DNA of 12,258 bases. Source: Candidatus Woesearchaeota archaeon. Its GTDB lineage: Archaea > Nanobdellota > Nanobdellia > Woesearchaeales > SM23-78. The position numbers were made by a program, and so were the translations under genes. The notes under the pieces are model-generated. The model worked only from the letters and a program-made list of their open reading frames with translations, searched no databases and was not told where the DNA came from. Position 1 is the stretch's first letter. Each line of letters starts with the position of its first letter. The stretch lies in contig JAFGBP010000070.1 in NCBI GenBank assembly GCA_016933095.1, positions 1 through 12,258 on the forward strand, given 5' to 3'. Below, in pieces: positions 6,912-12,258 of the stretch.

Positions 6912-7952
6912 TTATTTCTTCAGGATGGTATCATTCTTCCTGAGCTTCTGCTGGATGGGCACTTCGCTGTCGTGCACCCTCTTCCTGGTGCTGCCGAGGT
7001 AGATCGGGAAGTTCCTGACGAACCTGCATATCCTCGAGATGCCGTCTTTCTCTAAGCTGGCTGCTTGGTCGCTTCCCCACATGGACCGATCCAAGGTAAT
7101 GTGCCTCTCCACGACGCAGGCGCCAAGCGCGATTGCTGCCAGGGTCGGCTCCAATCCCTGCTCGTGGCCGCTGAAGCCGATTGGGCAGTTGAAGAACTTC
7201 CTATGGGTCCTTATCATGTGCAGGTCCTGCTCGTGGTGCTGCGAAGGATAAGTGGAGGTGCAGTGCAATAGCACCAGGTTCTGCTCTCCCAACAGGTCAA
7301 CTGCTGCCTTGATCTGCTGCATGGTACTCATTCCCGTCGAGAGTATGACGGGCTTGCCTGTGGCCTTGATCTTCTTGAGAAGCTCCTTATCCGTGAGGGT
7401 AGCTGATGCAATCTTATAGCATGGCACGTCGAACTTCTCGAGGAAATCCACGCTCTTCAGGTCCCAGGGCGAGGCGAACCATAGTATTCCTTTCTTCTTG
7501 CAGTAGGCGTCTATTTCCTTGTACTCCTTCTCACCGAATTCCAAACCTCGCTTGAGATGTCCGTTCGTAGGACCGAAAGGATTCTCCCTGGGCTTCTCAA
7601 GCTCTTCCTTGGTGTACACATCCTCGACTGTCCTCTTCTGGAACTTGACAGCGTCGCAGCCTACCTCTACTGCCATGTCTATAAGCTTCTTAGCCGTGTC
7701 GAGGCTTCCGTTATGGTTTATCCCTATTTCTGCAATGACAAAAACAGGATTGTTGTGTCCCACTAGCTTATCTCCAATCTGGACAGGAGGCACTGTCTTT
7801 TCTCTGAGAGCAAGATTTTCATAAATATTAAGAGCTTCTGAGAGGACGTGGCTAGGGCTTGACAGCATTCCGTCGCTTTCGTCTACTAGAGTGCTTACTT
7901 TCTCATATATTTTTTTTGGTACTGTTATACTATGGAATCCTTCTTTCGGCAT
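6912..7952 (-). CDS. neuB: NeuB-type sugar-acid synthase with N-terminal RHH-like domain
   Basis: Condenses phosphoenolpyruvate with an aldose or aldose phosphate to a 2-keto-3-deoxy sugar acid. The 346-aa protein has a synthase TIM barrel from about 59: FVIAEIGINHNG at 71-82 (E75), CDAVKFQKR, ILSTGMST, LLHCTSTYPS (H230, metal ligand position), GFSGHEQG (H263, metal ligand position) and MWGSDQAASLE at 291-301. Two oddities. Residues 6-47 (FHSITVPKKIYEKV...SPSHVLSEALNIYE) have the strand-helix-turn-helix pattern of ribbon-helix-helix DNA-binding proteins, not part of usual NeuB. The protein also stops at about the point where the SAF/antifreeze-like domain normally starts, so that domain is missing. 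The ATG at 7952 has GAGGTGA 5 nt upstream; the in-frame GTG at 7961 overlaps that site. It has its own promoter, separated from the phosphatase by a terminator. Confidence 0.87.
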   Translation of the reverse strand: MPKEGFHSITVPKKIYEKVSTLVDESDGMLSSPSHVLSEALNIYENLALREKTVPPVQIGDKLVGHNNPVFVIAEIGINHNGSLDTAKKLIDMAVEVGCDAVKFQKRTVEDVYTKEELEKPRENPFGPTNGHLKRGLEFGEKEYKEIDAYCKKKGILWFASPWDLKSVDFLEKFDVPCYKIASATLTDKELLKKIKATGKPVILSTGMSTMQQIKAAVDLLGEQNLVLLHCTSTYPSQHHEQDLHMIRTHRKFFNCPIGFSGHEQGLEPTLAAIALGACVVERHITLDRSMWGSDQAASLEKDGISRICRFVRNFPIYLGSTRKRVHDSEVPIQQKLRKNDTILKK

Positions 7953-8031
7953 TTTATTCACCTCGCGTTGAAGACGTTGTTTCTTTGCTTTGTTTCATTT
8001 TTTCTTTGTTTTGTTATCACGCACCCACGCC

Positions 8032-8044
8032 TCAGTACGGTAAT
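8032..8044. promoter_or_regulatory. operator-like repeat, copy 1
   Basis: TCAGTACGGTAAT lies at the transcription start predicted from the NeuB TATA box (about 8035). It matches copy 2 at 8106-8118 in 12 of 13 positions, centre to centre 74 bp. A binding role is inference. Confidence 0.4.
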
Positions 8045-8057
8045 CAATTGAAGAACC

Positions 8058-8065
8058 TTTATAAA
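8058..8065 (-). promoter_or_regulatory. TATA box of the neuB promoter
   Basis: TTTATAAA, the consensus archaeal TATA box, centred about 26 nt from position 8035. It gives a 5' leader of roughly 83 nt carrying a GAGGTGA ribosome site, unlike the leaderless genes in this window. Confidence 0.6.
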
Positions 8066-8105
8066 CTTTATGATAGATCATTCCTAAACTAGAAAAAGTA
8101 CGGCA

Positions 8106-8118
8106 TCAGTACCGTAAT
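8106..8118. promoter_or_regulatory. operator-like repeat, copy 2
   Basis: TCAGTACCGTAAT, upstream of the NeuB TATA box. TACGG at 8099-8103 and CCGTA at 8112-8116 also form an inverted repeat across it. Confidence 0.35.
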
Positions 8119-8133
8119 TTTATTCTTGTGATG

Positions 8134-8157
8134 AAAAATGGTGATTGTTTCGATCAC
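8134..8157 (-). terminator. terminator after the KdsC-like phosphatase gene
   Basis: On the minus strand GTGAT and ATCAC pair around a 7-nt loop (8141-8157, overlapping the stop codon of the gene), followed by CCATTTTTC. It separates the upstream transcript from the neuB promoter. Confidence 0.45.
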
Positions 8158-8708
8158 GGAAATGGATGCATATTCTTAGCATAGAGGATGATCTCACACA
8201 CCTCTCTCACCGCACCATAGCCCCCTTTCAGCCTAGTGACGTAATCGGCCTTCTTCCTGATGCGGAAATCCGAGTCCGCAACTGCAATGCCCAAACCCGC
8301 TTCGCATATGCAAGTCATATCATTGACGTCATTGCCGACATAGCAGGTCTGGCCAGCCTCCACCCCATGTTCCTTGAGTGCCACATGGAAACTCGAGATC
8401 TTGTCATCGATTCCACGCGCAGAGAGAAGCTTCAGTTTCCTGGCCCTGGTAGCAACCACGGGGTTGGTTTCCTTTGAGAGTATGACCACTGAAATCTTCG
8501 CATGCTCTCTTATGAAGTCAAGGCCCAAGCTGTCATACCTACTGCACACGACCGATTCAACGCCGTTCTGGTCAGATAGCACCGTGTTGTCAGTAAGTGT
8601 ACCATCAAAATCCATGATAAGCAGCCTAATCTGCAAAAATCTGGACTTAAGCTCCTCCGGCAATGCGCTGTAAATGGCTTTAAAGTCAGGAAACCCTTCC
8701 AATTGCAT
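8154..8708 (-). CDS. KdsC-like HAD phosphatase
   Basis: A HAD-superfamily phosphatase of about 184 aa related to 3-deoxy-manno-octulosonate-8-phosphate phosphatase and the phosphatase domains of some CMP-sialate synthetases. Numbered from the ATG at 8711: the nucleophile and acid are D34 and D36 in MDFDGT, motif II serine is S79 in VILSKE, motif IV is GNDVND (D128, D131), and RYDSLG matches the RDGxG substrate loop of KdsC. The tail ADYVTRLKGGYGAVREVCEIIL is characteristic of the KdsC group. It probably removes the phosphate from the sugar-acid phosphate made by NeuB, before CMP activation. Two ATGs in tandem, 8711 and 8708, follow AAGGAGA; the second has slightly better spacing. It lies 77 nt after the isomerase gene in the same transcript. 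Confidence 0.87.
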   Translation of the reverse strand: MQLEGFPDFKAIYSALPEELKSRFLQIRLLIMDFDGTLTDNTVLSDQNGVESVVCSRYDSLGLDFIREHAKISVVILSKETNPVVATRARKLKLLSARGIDDKISSFHVALKEHGVEAGQTCYVGNDVNDMTCICEAGLGIAVADSDFRIRKKADYVTRLKGGYGAVREVCEIILYAKNMHPFP

Positions 8709-8785
8709 CATTCTCCTTCTTGACGATAAAAATGAATATTTCTCAAAGATTTTTGATCGAATCCCGGCGCATCAAAGATACAGCA

Positions 8786-9352
8786 CTACCCCGCCAGCGC
8801 GTTCTCCACCAGCTCACACACGACGTGGATGATGGTGATATGACTCTCCTGGATGCGAGCAGTGTCATCGCTCTTCACCACGACGCTTAGATCGCACTCG
8901 CCCTTAAGCCTACCCCCACCTTTTCCAAGGAAGCAAACGGTCTTCATCCCCTTCTCCCGCGCCACAGCCATTGCTTCTGAGATGTTGGATGAGTTGCCAG
9001 AAGTGCTTATCCCCACTAGCAAGTCCCCTTTCTTTCCAAAAGCTTCTACTTGTCTGGAAAATACCTTCTCAAAACCATAGTCGTTGCCAATAGCTGTAAG
9101 GCAGGAAGTGTTGGTCGTCAGTGCAAGAGCGCACAAGGCCTGCCTTTCCTTTTTGAACCTGCCAACGAGTTCTGCCACGAAGTGCTGAGCATCGGCGGCA
9201 CTTCCGCCGTTACCGCATACAAGGACTTTCCCTCCGCGCTTATAACAGCCGATGATTTCATCAGCCACCTCGTTTATCCTGCTGGCGTCTGCCGCCAGTG
9301 ACTGCTTAACCTCAATGCTCTCCTTTATCAGCTTCTCAATGACGTCCTTCAT
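8786..9352 (-). CDS. gmhA: GmhA-type phosphoheptose isomerase (SIS domain)
   Basis: SIS-domain sugar phosphate isomerase, 188 aa, the usual length for sedoheptulose-7-phosphate isomerase. GNGGSAADAQH at 48-58 is the substrate loop. H57, E61, Q168 and H176 fall exactly where E. coli GmhA has its zinc and catalytic residues (H61, E65, Q172, H180, a constant offset of four), which argues for an active isomerase rather than the DiaA-type homologue. It would turn a ketose phosphate into the aldose phosphate used by the NeuB-type enzyme. Start: a perfect GGAGGTG sits 6 nt before the ATG at 9352; the frame extends to a TTG at 9370, which overlaps that ribosome site and is rejected. The true substrate (heptulose or hexulose phosphate) is not decided by sequence. 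Confidence 0.85.
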   Translation of the reverse strand: MKDVIEKLIKESIEVKQSLAADASRINEVADEIIGCYKRGGKVLVCGNGGSAADAQHFVAELVGRFKKERQALCALALTTNTSCLTAIGNDYGFEKVFSRQVEAFGKKGDLLVGISTSGNSSNISEAMAVAREKGMKTVCFLGKGGGRLKGECDLSVVVKSDDTARIQESHITIIHVVCELVENALAG

Positions 9353-9447
9353 GAGGAACACCTCCAACAATTGCTTCTAAAAATCTTTTCCGTTATTATT
9401 TGTCATGTTGAAATCTTGTATATGCGGAATCATCTGAAACTTCCCTT

Positions 9448-10152
9448 CTATTTCTTCACCACAAAGAAGATGTGGTTGGAAAAGAGTGACTTGAATGGCG
9501 GCTCTACCAATCTTATAGAACCCGCTAACTTTATTGCAAGAAAGCTTCTGTCCTTCAATTTGGTACACTTGAAACCGGCCTGGTATAGGAGGCGCTTGAG
9601 AGTTTTCTCGTTGAATATTCTTATATGTTCCCCGCAAGTTGTCTTGTCCGACACGTCCAGAGAAGGTGTCGGCACCATTCCCAGCAGGAACTTCAGGCGC
9701 ATGAACACGTTGAACGTGTTGTGCGTCGTTATGTAAAGAGAGCCGCCCTTCTTCAAAACACGGTAAACCTCATCCAGCGCATGCTGGCCATCAAAGATAT
9801 GCTCTATTGTCTCACTCATGATCACAGCGTCAAATGCGCGAGAGGCAAAAGGAATCCTCCCATCTGAGAGGTCAACCTGCCTTGCAGTGATACCTTGAGA
9901 ATGAAGATACTTGACGCTTGAGGGGGAGATATCAACAGCAAAAGGTATAACTCCTCTTTGCATTAGGAGTCTTAACAGCATTCCATTCCAAGAGCCCACG
10001 TCGAGGACCTTCTTCCCATTTAATTCATCAGCTCCCGACTCCAAGAACATGAGAAAGATCTTCTTATGCCAAGAGCTCAGCTTACTTATCGATAGGGCTT
10101 GGTGATCATCCTTCTTAACATACTGCTTCTCATAATGCTTCTTCACATCCAA
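9448..10152 (-). CDS. class I SAM-dependent methyltransferase
   Basis: A 234-aa methyltransferase of the Methyltransf_11 type: motif I VLDVGSWNG at 49-57 (Trp-Asn where Cys-Gly or similar is common), FAVDIS after strand 2, FDAVIMSETIEH as the motif near strand 4, and VYRVLKKGGSLYITTHN. Its C-terminal half has LFSNHIFFVVKK, common in sugar O-methyltransferase-like neighbours of glycan loci. The start is a TTG at 10152: it lies 6 nt after AGGAGGTGA, the best ribosome site in the window, and no in-frame ATG is better. It follows the 40-aa ORF by 32 nt and precedes gmhA, so it may act on the sugar made by this cluster. Acceptor unknown. Confidence 0.85.
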   Translation of the reverse strand: MDVKKHYEKQYVKKDDHQALSISKLSSWHKKIFLMFLESGADELNGKKVLDVGSWNGMLLRLLMQRGVIPFAVDISPSSVKYLHSQGITARQVDLSDGRIPFASRAFDAVIMSETIEHIFDGQHALDEVYRVLKKGGSLYITTHNTFNVFMRLKFLLGMVPTPSLDVSDKTTCGEHIRIFNEKTLKRLLYQAGFKCTKLKDRSFLAIKLAGSIRLVEPPFKSLFSNHIFFVVKK

Positions 10153-10184
10153 ACAAAATCACCTCCTGAGCGTCGCGTAGGCTA

Positions 10185-10307
10185 CTAATCCTGCTTGAAA
10201 AGCTCGTTAAAAGAAAAATTCTCAACGCCCGTCCGCATACATTTTGCAGCGCATTCAACAGGGTCCTCAGATCCCGCATATAACTTAGCCAGCACCCTTT
10301 CATACAT
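10185..10307 (-). CDS. 40-aa small protein, first gene of the sugar-acid transcript
   Basis: A short frame that I do not recognise. It has 40 codons, starts MYERVLAKLYAG, has a C-x3-C pair (C19, C23) and ends NELFKQD. It is amphipathic and mixed-charge, with no membrane segment and no signal peptide. Support for expression: a TATA box at 10326-10334 lies about 23-26 nt before its ATG, the leaderless spacing seen elsewhere here, and its stop lies 14 nt before the strong ribosome site of the methyltransferase. It could be a real small protein or a leader ORF of the operon. The TATA box alone would also serve the operon without it. Confidence 0.5.
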   Translation of the reverse strand: MYERVLAKLYAGSEDPVECAAKCMRTGVENFSFNELFKQD

Positions 10308-10325
10308 GGCGGATTCCAAAGACAG

Positions 10326-10334
10326 TTTTTAAAT
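10326..10334 (-). promoter_or_regulatory. TATA box of the small ORF-methyltransferase-gmhA-phosphatase transcript
   Basis: ATTTAAAAA on the minus strand. Element B and its left direct repeat (10341-10350) lie immediately upstream, so that insertion may supply or disturb the BRE and activator region. Confidence 0.5.
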
Positions 10335-10350
10335 GTTGTGAAGGGATAAC

Positions 10351-10474
10351 GGCCGCGTTGAAATTCTCCTGTGCACGGCGCTCATCGTGCCTCAACAGGA
10401 GTCCTTTGCCGCGTCTAGAGTAATAGTCCGGGCATTTTGAAGGAGCGCTAATGTGCACTTTTTCAACGCGCCCG
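10351..10474 (+). repeat. structured insertion-like element B
   Basis: A 124-bp element, the shortest of the three, flanked by AAGGGATAAC (10341-10350) and AAGGAATAAC (10475-10484). Terminal arms GCGTTGAA and TTCAACGC pair perfectly. A long hairpin follows: CTCCTGT/ACAGGAG, then GCACG-GCGCTCAT-CGTGC (10373-10390) with the same 8-nt loop as element A but a different stem. The shared core GCCGCGTCTAGAG is at 10408-10420, and TCCTT pairs with AAGGA around it. It lies between the 5S promoter and the sugar-acid operon promoter. Confidence 0.7.
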
Positions 10475-10525
10475 AAGGAATAACTTCACGGAAAATATCT
10501 TCCTCCAAAGCATATGAACGAAACC

Positions 10526-10533
10526 TTTATAAA
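10526..10533 (+). promoter_or_regulatory. TATA box of the 5S rRNA gene
   Basis: TTTATAAA centred 26 nt before the first base of the mature 5S sequence. It acts as an internal ruler for the other TATA calls in the window. Confidence 0.7.
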
Positions 10534-10555
10534 TAGATATTTTTTCCGTCATCTT

Positions 10556-10667
10556 GGACGGTCATAGCGGCTTGGTTACACCCGAACCCGTTTCGAACTC
10601 GGAAGTTAAGCAGGCCCACGTTCTGGCGTGTACTGCACTTTGTGTGGGAAAACCGGAAAGCTGTCCA
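10556..10667 (+). rRNA. rrf: 5S ribosomal RNA
   Basis: About 112 nt. It begins GGACGGTCATAGCGG and contains ACACCCGAACCCG and the universal loop sequence CGAACTCGGAAGTTAAGC. The 5' end (GGACGG) pairs with the 3' end (CTGTCC) to form helix I, and TGGGAAAACC near the end is helix IV/loop E-like. The CATAGCGG start is typical of archaeal 5S. It is slightly shorter than the usual 120 nt. Its own TATA box and T-run make it a single-gene transcript; no 16S, 23S or tRNA gene is within the window. Confidence 0.93.
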
Positions 10668-10673
10668 CCTTTC

Positions 10674-10680
10674 TTTTTTT
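10674..10680 (+). terminator. T-run terminator of the 5S gene
   Basis: Seven T residues a few bases after helix I closes, the common archaeal terminator type. Confidence 0.6.
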
Positions 10681-10770
10681 CATTAGGAGTTCCTGTTAGT
10701 ATCAGGATGTTAGCATGATTTTATCATATCAAGTATGAGCAAGTTGTTTCCATGGCCTGATTTCTCAGTC

Positions 10771-10802
10771 AAATTTAAATATTATGAATGAGTATATATA
10801 AG
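10771..10802 (+). promoter_or_regulatory. tandem TATA boxes of the ilv leader
   Basis: AAATTTAAATA at 10771-10781 predicts a start near 10804, just before the leader ATG at 10807. A second, TATATATAA at 10794-10802, predicts a start near 10824, before the in-frame ATG at 10831. Either way the valine tract is translated. Confidence 0.5.
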
Positions 10803-10806
10803 CAAC

Positions 10807-10881
10807 ATGGAGATAGCTACGACGCATCATATGACAAGCATGGTCATTCTTCTAGTGGTCGTCGTAGTCGTAGTTCTATAA
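10807..10881 (+). CDS. ilv-type leader peptide rich in valine and leucine
   Basis: A 24-codon frame whose last twelve residues, VILLVVVVVVVL, are all branched-chain amino acids (seven consecutive valines by mixed codons), directly before an acetolactate synthase gene. This matches the composition of ilvB and ilvGMEDA leader peptides, in which ribosome stalling at Val/Leu/Ile codons senses charged-tRNA supply. The first half, MEIATTHHMTSM, is ordinary; starts at codons 1, 9 or 12 would all keep the tract. It has a TATA box at leaderless distance and no ribosome site, as for the other leaderless genes here. The stop at 10879-10881 is 144 nt before the likely synthase start. A role in control is inference. 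Confidence 0.65.
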   Translation: MEIATTHHMTSMVILLVVVVVVVL

Positions 10882-10885
10882 GAGC

Positions 10886-10925
10886 CTCCTGTTCTTCTTC
10901 AAAACCAAAAGCGAAGGGGAACAGG
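10886..10925 (+). promoter_or_regulatory. hairpin after the ilv leader peptide
   Basis: CCTGTTC at 10888-10894 pairs perfectly with GAACAGG at 10919-10925. The overlapping CTCCT at 10886-10890 is also complementary to AGGAG at 11012-11016, the probable ribosome site of the synthase. A ribosome stalled on the last valine codons would cover this left arm. There is no T-run directly after it, so control of translation or of factor-dependent termination fits better than an intrinsic terminator. Confidence 0.4.
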
Positions 10926-11025
10926 GACAGTGCTATTGCCATGACTCATCATGCAGATACATGAGAGCGGAATGAAAACTAGAGAAGAAAGAGAAAGAAA
11001 ACAAAAACACGAGGAGATAAGGAAA

Positions 11026-12258
11026 ATGGAAGCGCAAATCGCAAGCAGAACACAGATCATCGAGGATAGCGACATTGACAGGTCCAATTCAGGAACAGAA
11101 CCAGCCGTGCCGGAGGCCGTCGTCCTGAAGGGTTCTGATGTCGTCGTCAAGGTCCTTAAGGAAGTGGGCGTGGATCGCGTCTTTGGCATCCAGGGCGGCA
11201 AGGTCATTGCGCTTTTTGATTCCTTGAGCCGGTCTGACATTAAGATGGTCCATTGCGGCCAGGAAGGGGCGGCTGGCCACATGGCAGAGGGGTATGCCGA
11301 GTCGAGCGGAAAAGTGGGCGTAGTCATCGCGACGTCTGGCCCCGGCGCTACTAACCTGGCGACGCCGATGCTTGATGCTTACATGGATTCTGTCCCTTTA
11401 GTAGCCATCACCGGCCAGGTCCCTGCAAACGATCTTGGCACCATGGCTTTCCAGGAAGGCCCTGTCTTTGAGATGATGAGGAAAGTCACCAAGAAGAATT
11501 ATCTTGTGACACATCATGAATCCCTAGCTAGGACTCTGAGAGAGGCGTTCGAGGTTGCGAGGAGCGAAAGGCCTGGTCCGGTCAGCGTTGATATAACTTC
11601 TAATGTCTGGGGCAAGGACATCCGTCTCATCCCTGATGAGAAGCATAAGTCCGAGTCGTCCGAGTCCGTCAGCAGTAGAGCGGATCAGAGAAAAGAGAGG
11701 TTCCGGCAGGCGAGCATTGAAGACGTGCTAGAAGCCGTCTTTGAGTCTGAGAGGCCGATCATCTACGCCGGCGGAGGAGTCAAGATTTCAGGCGCGTCAG
11801 AGCTGCTGAGAATATTCTCTGAAAAGTACAAAATACCAGTCATAGCAACCCTGAAAGCATTGGGTTGCTTTCCGACGATGAGCCCGCTCTACCTAGGGAT
11901 GCCTGGCATGCATGGCACGGCTTACGCCACACACGCCCTCTACAACGCGGACTTTGTCCTCGTCATCGGCAGCAGGATTGATGACCGGGTCATCCAGAAC
12001 CCTGATGAGTTCCTAAGTCACGGCATGAATGGGAAAATAAAGGTCATTGCACACATAGACATAGACCCCTACGAGATCAACAAAAGGCTGGATCCTGAGA
12101 AGAGAGGCGGTGTCAGATTTAGGAGTTTGCCTATAAGCATGGATGCTAAGTCCTTTCTGGAAGAAGCCTTGAAGATCGATCATGAGTACGGCAAGAGGAA
12201 GAGTTTCAGCCCGTGGCATGAACAGATTGAGGCGTGGAAGAAGGAATATCCTCTTCCA
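11026..12258 (+). CDS. ilvB: acetolactate synthase large subunit (partial, runs off window)
   Basis: Thiamine-diphosphate enzyme that makes acetolactate or acetohydroxybutyrate, the first common step of valine, leucine and isoleucine synthesis. The first 411 codons are present. From the ATG at 11026: LKGSDVVVKVL near 34-44 starts the Pyr domain; the catalytic glutamate is E80 in HCGQEGAAGHMAEGY, a slightly divergent form of the usual RHEQGAAHMADGY; SGPGATN follows at 104-110; ITGQVP...GTMAFQE at 128-144 and GMPGMHGT are AHAS-specific, as is SRIDDRV. The TPP-binding C-terminal domain lies beyond the window. The start is uncertain: ATG 11026 has AGGAG 9 nt upstream; ATGs at 10972 and 10951 are in frame but would add a charged, Lys/Glu-rich extension, and even 11026 leaves about 32 residues before the conserved domain. 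Confidence 0.93.
   Translation, partial: MEAQIASRTQIIEDSDIDRSNSGTEPAVPEAVVLKGSDVVVKVLKEVGVDRVFGIQGGKVIALFDSLSRSDIKMVHCGQEGAAGHMAEGYAESSGKVGVVIATSGPGATNLATPMLDAYMDSVPLVAITGQVPANDLGTMAFQEGPVFEMMRKVTKKNYLVTHHESLARTLREAFEVARSERPGPVSVDITSNVWGKDIRLIPDEKHKSESSESVSSRADQRKERFRQASIEDVLEAVFESERPIIYAGGGVKISGASELLRIFSEKYKIPVIATLKALGCFPTMSPLYLGMPGMHGTAYATHALYNADFVLVIGSRIDDRVIQNPDEFLSHGMNGKIKVIAHIDIDPYEINKRLDPEKRGGVRFRSLPISMDAKSFLEEALKIDHEYGKRKSFSPWHEQIEAWKKEYPLP

Noticed and set aside
10899..11327. A 142-codon minus-strand frame opposite the start of the acetolactate synthase
   Set aside because: Antisense to a clear gene, no motifs, no promoter or ribosome site.
1..12258. CRISPR array or toxin-antitoxin/defence genes
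   Set aside because: No regularly spaced repeats were found, and the only RHH-like segment is fused to the NeuB enzyme rather than paired with a toxin.

Overview
The window looks like a chromosomal segment of an uncultured archaeon. Three things support this: an archaeal-type 5S rRNA gene, strong TATA boxes (TTTATAAA, TTTAAATA) placed about 26 nt before several start codons so that first genes of transcripts look leaderless, and strong GGAGGTGA-type ribosome sites in front of internal genes. No bacterial -35/-10 promoters are needed to explain the gene starts. I cannot place it more finely; a DPANN-like or related lineage is only a guess.

Layout, left to right. Positions 28-3958 hold surface-glycan or lipid genes: a CDP-alcohol phosphatidyltransferase (-), a SAM methyltransferase (-), a large GT-B-like glycosyl/glycerophosphotransferase (+), and a truncated methyltransferase with an intact promoter (+). 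Positions 4015-10307 hold a block of minus-strand genes that reads in the order: 40-aa small ORF, methyltransferase, GmhA-type isomerase, KdsC-like phosphatase, [terminator], NeuB-type synthase, radical SAM/SPASM protein, NeuA-type CMP-sugar synthetase, SDR oxidoreductase. Together these encode isomerase, PEP condensation, dephosphorylation and CMP activation, the same logic as Kdo and nonulosonic acid synthesis. No UDP-GlcNAc 2-epimerase, dehydratase or aminotransferase is seen, so a non-aminated product (KDN-like, or a longer 10-carbon ulosonate) is plausible. The final CMP-sugar and the methyl, lipid and glycosyl transferases suggest a decorated cell-surface glycan.

Positions 10556-12258 hold a stand-alone 5S rRNA gene and, on the plus strand, a 24-codon leader peptide ending in twelve branched-chain residues, followed by the large subunit of acetolactate synthase (valine/leucine/isoleucine synthesis), which runs off the window. 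This resembles the ilv leader-peptide attenuators of enterobacteria, but in an archaeal setting.

The most notable unexplained structure is a family of three related, self-complementary intergenic elements (1759-1992 inverted, 6726-6892, 10351-10474). Each is flanked by about 10-bp direct repeats (target-site-duplication-like), each has terminal arms that pair within the element although the arms differ between elements, and all share a GCCGNGTCTAGAG core. A second novelty is that the NeuB-type synthase carries an N-terminal ribbon-helix-helix-like DNA-binding segment and lacks the usual C-terminal SAF/antifreeze domain; a near-identical 13-bp repeat lies at its predicted transcription start and 74 bp upstream.
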